Positions 57,655 through 64,000 of a stretch of DNA of 64,000 nucleotides are shown here, piece after piece (the first letter of the stretch is position 1; each line of letters starts with the position of its first letter). The notes under the pieces are model-generated. The model saw nothing but the letters and a program-made list of their open reading frames with translations, did not search any database and was not told where the DNA came from. The stretch spans positions 813,501 through 877,500 of the forward strand of contig NC_068576.1 of NCBI RefSeq assembly GCF_025698545.1, read 5' to 3'. The stretch is from Gossypium raimondii. Taxonomy: Eukaryota; Streptophyta; Magnoliopsida; Malvales; Malvaceae. A program made the position numbers and the translations under genes.

Positions 57655-58200
57655 CCAAGGCACGTGGCGACAAAGGGTTCCGTCTCGACTCTTTTAGTCT
57701 TTTGTCCGAAAACCACCGTCGGAAATACCTAAGTTACCCTCGTTTCCCCCACGGAAACCACGAAACAGCCACTGAGAACGACATGTTTTTTGTCCGGTAG
57801 TGTTAAGCGCGTGACGGCATGTTTTTTGTCAGAGCCTGGGAGACTAACAAGGCTTTTGCCTTTCCTTTTTTTTTTTTCTTCTCTTTTTTTTTAATTATTT
57901 AATATAATTTTTTCTAGGGTCATGTAATGTGGGCTTTGGATTTTGTCGTATTCTACGGAAGCATGTTTATCTATCAATCGTGGGATTTGGACACGTGGCA
58001 TTCTCTGGAAAGTCCTATTATTGGACGGGCCCCATGTGAACACACTCCCTTCGAAGATCTCACTCACAGAAACACAATGTTTTCAATATGGAAATTATTA
58101 AAAAATTACTTTTTTTTTAAAAAAAGTAAAAGCTTTAAAAATGTATTGTAACCCTCTGCGGTTCCAGAACCTATAAGCCCTGTGAGATCGCCACGTGATC
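57655..58200. promoter_or_regulatory. GC-rich stretch with three G-boxes and no gene
   Basis: CACGTG occurs in GGCACGTGGCG near 57660, GACACGTGGCA near 57990 and GCCACGTGATC near 58191. The first two have the ACGTGGC core of ABA-response elements. The stretch is distinctly richer in GC than its flanks and also holds GGCCCCAT near 58029. It looks like promoter DNA, but no gene start is evident within the window. Confidence 0.35.
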
Positions 58201-58252
58201 TCGTCTTGGCTTGCTTTTTTGCGGTTCATTGATAGTTTCTTGTGAACATATC

Positions 58253-58823
58253 TAGAAGTGCTCATCGGTCGAGCTCAACTAAAATTTTAAGCTATTTATC
58301 AGGTATGGGTTCGGTTCAGCTTAAAAAATGAGTTTTAAATTTTACATAAGCCTGATTTGAATAAAAATGTTAAAATTTAAATATTATTCAGCTCGTCCGT
58401 ATTAATTTTTATATAATTTTAATATATATAATACATCAAAATATTAAAAACATCAAAATAAATATTTCCCAAAAAATTGAAAATAAATTTTAAAAAATAT
58501 GTAGACTTAAATAACACTAAGATAAATACAACTTAACAAGCAGATGCCTTTAAAATAATAACAAAATTAACAATAAAATAAGTTTATTACAATATCCAAA
58601 CAATAACAACAAAATAGTAACAACATAATAGGGAGAAAACAACAAAAAATAATAATATTCAAAAACAAAAAAAAAGCAAATTTTTTTGTCCATTAGTGAA
58701 TTCAGGCTTGGCCAAAAATGCCTTACCCAAGGCCGGACCCATTTTTAAACGAGCCTTATTTTTTTGTCCAAACTCATTTTTCGAGCCTATATTTTTGTCC
58801 AAACTGGCCTTCAATCAGGTCTA
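58253..58823. mobile_element. hAT-type non-autonomous element, copy 2
   Basis: 571 bp, beginning TAGAAGTGCTCATCGGTC and ending ..CAGGTCTA. Its 8-bp flanks, AACATATC (58245-58252) and AACATACT (58824-58831), match at six bases. The interior resembles the 41467-42028 copy with shared blocks such as the complement of GGCTTGAAAAATGGACTTGG (compare CGAGCCTATATTTTTGTCC) and the runs of CAATAACAACAAAATAG. No coding capacity. Confidence 0.7.
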
Positions 58824-58831
58824 AACATACT

Positions 58832-59742
58832 TATGTGGATCCCAACTAAAATTGAATCTCCGCTATTAGTTTTCTTTAATGAAAAGATCCAAACAAGTCA
58901 TGGGCACCTGATGATCGGATTCAGCTTAAAATAGTTAGATCAGAGAGAGGGGATATATGATATTGTTTAGAACTATTTTCTTTTTTCAAATAAAAAATAT
59001 TTTGTTGTTAATTAATTTTATAAAATTCTTGAATTTTTTTAAAAAAACTTATAAAATTATAATTTATAAAAAAGTATTTAAAAATTTTAATTATTTAGTA
59101 TACAGACAATTTCCAGATCAGATTTATCAAATTGGAGATGAATGTAATGGTGTAATTTTAATAGGATATAAATTTGGACTATTTGTCACGTATAGGAATT
59201 CGATTAGATGAAACTCTAAATGGAAATTTGTCTTAATTAACAATGTTAATATTATTAAGTATCCAATTATGACACAAAATGACAAAATCATGAACATATG
59301 ACACCCATCAATCTTATAGGGTGAAATGATAAATTTTATGTTGGGCTTGAAATTAAATAAGGGTTTAAAAGACAATTTTACCAAATGAAAAGAAACCCAA
59401 AACACCTACCGACTCTCTTAGTGCCAACACTTGGACATTTTGTTTTTCCATTGATGGGAAAAGTCTAACAAATATAATATATTCCAAAGATTCTTTGCAT
59501 AATTGCCCATACAATTTTTTCTATTTTATTCTTTCATCCTTTTTATTATTATTATTCTTTTCTTTCTTGCATTGACCTTGTCTAGCCAAAAACATCCAAG
59601 TTTGTTTATTATCATTAACAACATTTCATTTAAAATATTCTTAGTGATGATGGGATCACAAAAACAATGAGAAAAAATATATATAGTGCGTACCAAATAA
59701 TCCAAACATTGATGAACATATAGACATCATATGTTCTATTTG
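58832..59742. other. AT-rich intergenic DNA
   Basis: No supported gene. The ORFs at 58957-59211 and 59127-59405 are AT-driven and unlike known proteins. Confidence 0.5.
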
Positions 59743-59807
59743 GGGTGAGTTTATATGAGACAAAAAGTAAGCTAAACATGCACCCCATCGCCCATTCAAA
59801 TTCACCC
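59743..59807. mobile_element. 65-bp deletion derivative of the Tourist-like MITE, copy 5
   Basis: GGGTGAGTTTATATGAGAC at one end and CATCGCCCATTCAAATTCACCC at the other (given in two parts: CATCGCCCATTC and AAATTCACCC) keep both termini in reverse orientation. TTG lies on both sides (59740-59742 and 59808-59810). The central part is missing. Confidence 0.65.
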
Positions 59808-59810
59808 TTG

Positions 59811-60357
59811 ATTTTTGTTTTTTTTATTTTTTAAATTCGCGTGGAAATAAAGAAAAATCAAAAGAAAAAAAAGAATAATTGAACCACTAAAAGCCAAATG
59901 TCTTATTCAAATTCATTGCTTTTATAGACACATGTTTCATGTAGTTTTATCTTGTTCAAATTGGTTCTTGACCAAACTTGAAAAATAAGTAAAGAATAAT
60001 CCAAACACTAGAAGCCAAATGTCTTCTTCAAATTCATTGCTTTTGGGTTGTTAGTTATCTTATATTAAACTTGTCATATTTTTTATCCTTTCTATAAAAA
60101 CTGATTTTATTTATTCCTCTTTATTTTTCCGTATCCGTTATTAATTGAACCAGTGTCACTGTATAATTAATAATTAATTCAAAAAATAAAAATTCTATTA
60201 CAAGATGTCATAATATAAAGCTAACATTTGTTAACTGTTCCATCTATTTTTGGGTGATTGATAAAAAGAATTAAGTTTAAAAGTTAAAATAGATGAAAAA
60301 TTAAATGAGGGATTAAAATAAATTTTTTATAAAATTAGAGGAGTAAATATATATATA
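59811..60357. other. AT-rich intergenic DNA with a short dispersed duplication
   Basis: AAGCCAAATGTCTTATTCAA near 59890 and AAGCCAAATGTCTTCTTCAA near 60010, each followed by ATTCATTGCTTTT, form an imperfect direct duplication about 120 bp apart. No gene is seen. Confidence 0.55.
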
Positions 60358-60484
60358 GGGTGGGTGCGGTGCGTTTAGCTTACTTTTTATCTCACGCCAC
60401 AGTATCGCTACAGTATCTAATCTCACTGTCACCACTGTTTTTACACTAGCCGCAAATAAACGCACCGCCCATCCAAACTCACTC
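60358..60484. mobile_element. Tourist-like MITE, copy 3
   Basis: 127 bp from GGGTGGGTGCGGTGCG to CGCCCATCCAAACTCACTC, flanked by ATA on both sides (60355-60357 and 60485-60487). The interior CGCTACAGTATCTAATCTCA is shared with the other copies. A short internal deletion near the left end distinguishes it from copies 1 and 2. Confidence 0.75.
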
Positions 60485-60487
60485 ATA

Positions 60488-60980
60488 TTTAAATATAATA
60501 ACTTTTATAAAAAAAAGAAAAAAAAAAGGTGGTGGTCGTATCGGAAGGTGGCTAAGCATGTGCCACGTACACCCCATTACCAAACATGTTGTTGTGGTCG
60601 TGTAGTGCTGTAACCGCTTCCTATCTTTCTTTGCTCATTTATTATTCGTTTATTTAAATTTAATTGTCCTTCTTTTTTGTTTAATGTAAAAATCTTAGCT
60701 CTTATAATATTTATTAAACAATTAATGTCAAATAAATAAGAATAATTATGTTGGTCTATGGACCGACCTACGACAAACCAATTAGCTTTGCTACACATCT
60801 AAAAACATTTGGTAACTTTTAGTACACATAGCTATTATTTTTAGTACCACTCATTTTTTTCTCTTTAAAATAAATACCACAAAATTACCGATGTTAAATA
60901 TATCATTAAGGACTTAAAGTGCAATATTTTAGTATTTAAAAATCGAACTAGAAATGATTAACTTGTTAACTATTTCATTA
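60488..60980. other. AT-rich intergenic DNA
   Basis: No gene. The ORF at 60577-60798 (minus) has no recognisable family signal. A poly-A stretch lies near 60510-60528. Confidence 0.5.
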
Positions 60981-60984
60981 TAGA

Positions 60985-61130
60985 TTCTGACACAATACCT
61001 AGAATTATCTATAACATCTTCCCAAACCTTAAATAAAAAGGATAATACACTTCAGTGCACTCGAACCCACATCCTTCTAAACTAATAACAATACCCATAT
61101 CAGTCGAGCCGAGACTCAATCTTACTACAA
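60985..61130 (-). mobile_element. tRNA-derived SINE-like repeat, copy 2
   Basis: On the minus strand an A-box-like TCGGCTCGACTG (complement of 61101-61112) is followed by a B-box GGTTCGAGTGC (complement of 61057-61067), then CACTGAAGTGTATTATCC and the body shared with the other two copies. The B-box differs from the tRNA consensus at one position. Confidence 0.55.
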
Positions 61131-61599
61131 TGGATATCAGATAGAACCCATTGATAGCAACAGTAATTCGAGATTTTAATAAATTCAAAGATACTATTCA
61201 TTGATTCTTATTTTTCTTCAAACTTGTGATTCTTTATGAAAATGGAAACCATCTTACGCCCATTGAAATCCAAGAAACAGCGCCCCAAAAGAGGTTGATG
61301 AAATTATTAGGAAGGTAAGAAGGAAGAACAATCATGTGCAATCAGCACCTACTAAACCTACTAATATTTCTTCATTTAAAACAAATTTGTCTTTTCTCCT
61401 CCTCCTCTTCAAAACTTTTGGTAGTATTATGACCAAATTGTAGAGACTTCCAATTGTCACACTCATCGCATGCCAACCTTTTTTCTTTAAAAAGATCATT
61501 CAAAATTAATACTAGGTTTTCTCACATGGTGGTGAATTAAAAAAATAAATAATAGTTTATTTTAAAATTGATTAAACTATAAAAATGAACCGTTTCGAG

Positions 61600-61760
61600 A
61601 AATAAGGGTAATTGTATTTTATCACAATGTCTAGAATTACTCATATATCCTCTTTAACCCATAAATAAGAAGATAATACACGTTAGCGCATTCGAACCCA
61701 CGTTCTTCTGCATTGGCAACAATACACATGCCAATCGAATTAAGACTCAATCCACCCATA
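61600..61760 (-). mobile_element. tRNA-derived SINE-like repeat, copy 3
   Basis: The minus strand has GGTTCGAATGC (complement of 61688-61698) as B-box, preceded by GCCAATGCAGAAGAACGT and an A-box region AGTCTTAATTCGATTGGCA, and followed by GTGTATTATCTTCTTATTTA and AGTAATTCTAGACATTGTG. The last two blocks match copy 2, extending the similarity well beyond the tRNA-like head. Confidence 0.55.
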
Positions 61761-63205
61761 TTAATAATGTTGAAAAGAATAAGAAATAAACTGAAAAAAA
61801 AAATCATCACCTAACTCACTCTTCTATTATCATTTTCTTAGTATGTGTACATTGTATGTGTTTGGTGTTTAGAGTAATTAGGTTATTCTCCTTTTATGAA
61901 TAAAGACAAAGAAAAGCTTAACAAATCACATGCCTCGTGCCCCCCCCCCCCCTTTTTTTTCCCTTTAATTAAAAGGACGTAACTTGGAATTAAAGAATTA
62001 TGACAATATAGAAGGAATTATGAAGGTTTGAATTCAAATTTTAAATTTATATAAATATTATTTTATGTTTGGGTTTTATTAATTTTTATGTACAAGTTAT
62101 TTTATTTTATTTTAGGTTTGAATATACTCGTATTTTTATAATGTTGATTTTGATTATAGTTATTTGAATAGAATATTTGTATCTGTACTTGTGATTGTAA
62201 ATATCATGTATGTAATCGCGCGCGTGTGTGTGTTTTTTAAAGTGTTACATGTAGATATATGTTTGAGTAAGTCTTAACATGTTTGATTTATCAATATAAT
62301 ATGTTTTGAATAGTACCTTGAATTTTTATATGTTTTTTATATCTATCGATGGTAATTTGAGATCTCGAGGTGACAGAGATTCTATGTCTTGTCAAACTGA
62401 TGTCTAACTTGTCACCTCGAGATAATGGTGGTGATTTGAGATTTGAGATTCTGTTCATTTAATACTATTCTGGTAAATAATTGTAATAATTTTTTTATGA
62501 TATTTAAGTAATAGTACCAAATTGTTATGACACAAATGAACTATCCGAATAATCATAAAATAGAATCAAACCATTACAGTGCAAACAGACTGAGAACTAA
62601 TATAACCTAGACTAAAGCAAACGAACAGGATTAAACACGTATCTGATAAGAAATTTAAAAACCCATCGAATACTCAAGACCCATGAGTATACCCATTTAG
62701 GAAATCTTTAATCCTAAGGCACAAATTAGAGATTACCCAAATCAGCTGAGAATTTATGCTTTCAATTGAAGATAAACCAAATGTGAAACGTATGCATGAA
62801 TTTTTCTTATTTATTTTATTTCAATGTGAGACATTCTTTCTTTCTTTTTATTATCTTCACAAGAAATCAAAGTTTGAATAAATTTTCTCATTAATTTATA
62901 AATTTATGGAATAAAATTTTGATAGGTCAAGGTTTGAAATGGTAATTAGTTGATAAAAAATAATTTTAAATAAATAAAATATTATTCTCGACATTGGTGA
63001 ATAAAGTGAACATGTTTTGAAAATGGGATGGGATTGTAATGTGGGTGGGTTGGGGAATGAAGTGATCAATTGTTGGGTGGAAGGAGTCCACTACATACTT
63101 ATATCTCCTTTAACCCTTTATTTAACCCAATTTTTTTATATTATATCTTTTTTTTTAAATTAATTTTATTAGAAAATTTTTAATTTTATCTTAGACCATC
63201 AACCA
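61761..63205. other. gene-free region with homopolymer and alternating tracts
   Basis: It contains a C run of 13 followed by T8 near 61940-61960, an alternating CG/TG tract (CGCGCGCGTGTGTGTGT) near 62217, and a 14-bp perfect inverted repeat at 62362-62423. No coding region is supported. Confidence 0.55.
62362..62423. repeat. 14-bp perfect inverted repeat
   Basis: ATCTCGAGGTGACA (62362-62375) and TGTCACCTCGAGAT (62410-62423) are exact reverse complements separated by 34 bp. In RNA this would form a stable hairpin. Protein coding and a known small-RNA precursor are not evident. Confidence 0.8.
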
Positions 63206-63214
63206 TAAAATTTA

Positions 63215-63615
63215 GGGTAAACTGCAACATTAATCACTAAACTATTGATAATTTTTTTTTTATTTTGGTCACTGAACTATTCGAAAGTGTTTATTTAAGA
63301 CATTGGGTTATTAAGTTTTTATCTGACGGTCATCAACGTCGAAGATCGTGGAGAAAGAATTTTTGTTCGCAATCGCAGATTTATGACGTCTAAAGTTGTT
63401 TCATGAAAAAAGATTGAAACTATAAAAGAGAAGAGGATAAATAAAGCTTTCAATTGGTGTAGGTAGTGTGAACAAAAAAAGTTATATAACATCGATTTTA
63501 ACAACCCAGTAGTTAAAAATTTTTGAATAATTTAATGACTAAATTATGACTTTTTAGTTAAGTGACCAAAACGAAAAATTATTCATAATTCAGCGAATGA
63601 AGATGTAGTTTAGCC
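63215..63615. mobile_element. fold-back Mutator-like element
   Basis: 401 bp with ends GGGTAAACTGCAACATTAATC and, mirrored, GATGTAGTTTAGCC (first given in two parts: GGGTAAACTGC and AACATTAATC). Inside, TTTTGGTCACTGAACTA pairs with TTAGTTAAGTGACCAAAA. The flanks TAAAATTTA (63206-63214) and TAAAACTTA (63616-63624) form a 9-bp duplication with one mismatch. No coding capacity; the small minus ORF at 63319-63504 lies in the centre. Confidence 0.75.
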
Positions 63616-63624
63616 TAAAACTTA

Positions 63625-64000
63625 TGATAGGTTAAGTTTATAAGAGGGGTTCTTTTTAAAGTTAGGTGTGTGAAAGGACAGTCCGGAAACCTTTGTTGTT
63701 TTTTGTCGTTAAATAAATGAAGCTAACCAATGGATGTGGCCAAGTCATGCAATTATGTTTTCATCGTTTCGCATAAAGTCAAAATTTTTATAATTTCTTT
63801 TTCGTTTTAAAATGGTGGGCGAGAAAATTCAAACCCCATGCCTAGCTTACGTGTTGCAATAGCAATGCTAAATACTAATATTAAATTTAATATTTTCTTT
63901 TGGATAAATTGTAAAAATAACAACTTTTGTTTGACCCAGATTATATTTTAGTCATTTATGTTATTGTTTTGGTACAAAATGGTAACTCTACTGTTAAACT
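63625..64000. other. window end with the start of another arm-like repeat
   Basis: From about 63902 the sequence GATAAATTGTAAAAATAACA..TTAGTCATTTATG..TTTTGGTACAAAATGG has the character of a fold-back arm that continues outside the window. No gene is seen in 63625-63900. Confidence 0.35.

Noticed and set aside
61938..61962. C-run followed by T-run as a functional element
   Set aside because: Simple homopolymer, and length may include sequencing error.

Overview
This is plant nuclear DNA from a dicot: AT-rich, with GT-AG introns, spliced genes and dense layers of transposons. The retroelement and MITE families look like those I associate with cotton and its relatives (Gossypium, Malvaceae). 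That attribution is recognition, not a search result.

Six protein-coding genes can be rebuilt exon by exon with phases that close. They are an RBK-type receptor-like cytosolic kinase (+, 2880-4654, 399 aa); an ATG18g-like WD40/BCAS3 autophagy protein (+, 9195-15778, 1011 aa); a cytokinin phosphorelay histidine phosphotransfer protein (+, 24143-25356, 153 aa); a secreted, intronless leucine-rich repeat protein (+, 27128-28306, 392 aa); a LEC14B-like WD40 protein (-, 38231-34964, 476 aa); and a GID1 gibberellin receptor (-, 54644-53203, 344 aa). They are unrelated neighbours, as is usual in plants. Two of them (HPt and GID1) are core hormone-signalling proteins.

The rest is mostly mobile DNA. 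From 16.4 to 23.4 kb lie a Tourist-like MITE, a small Ty3-type LTR retrotransposon carrying a captured MUT9-like kinase cDNA fragment, a 966-bp solo LTR and a 2977-bp LTR-like element with a tandem array of hairpins. The last three each have a perfect 5-bp target-site duplication. From 31.4 to 34.0 kb three fold-back elements with very long inverted arms sit side by side. From 40.1 to 48.7 kb is a mosaic of related LTR-like repeats in both orientations, with a nested hAT-type element and a 5'-truncated LINE. Further short elements occur at 48.9, 56.5, 58.3, 59.7, 60.4, 61.0, 61.7 and 63.2 kb.

The most unusual items are the kinase-capturing retrotransposon, the hairpin array with varying tetraloops and a paired substitution in one stem, an upstream ORF whose stop codon overlaps the ATG18g start as ATGA, and clusters of a 10-bp palindrome. 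No rRNA, intact tRNA or CRISPR array is seen.
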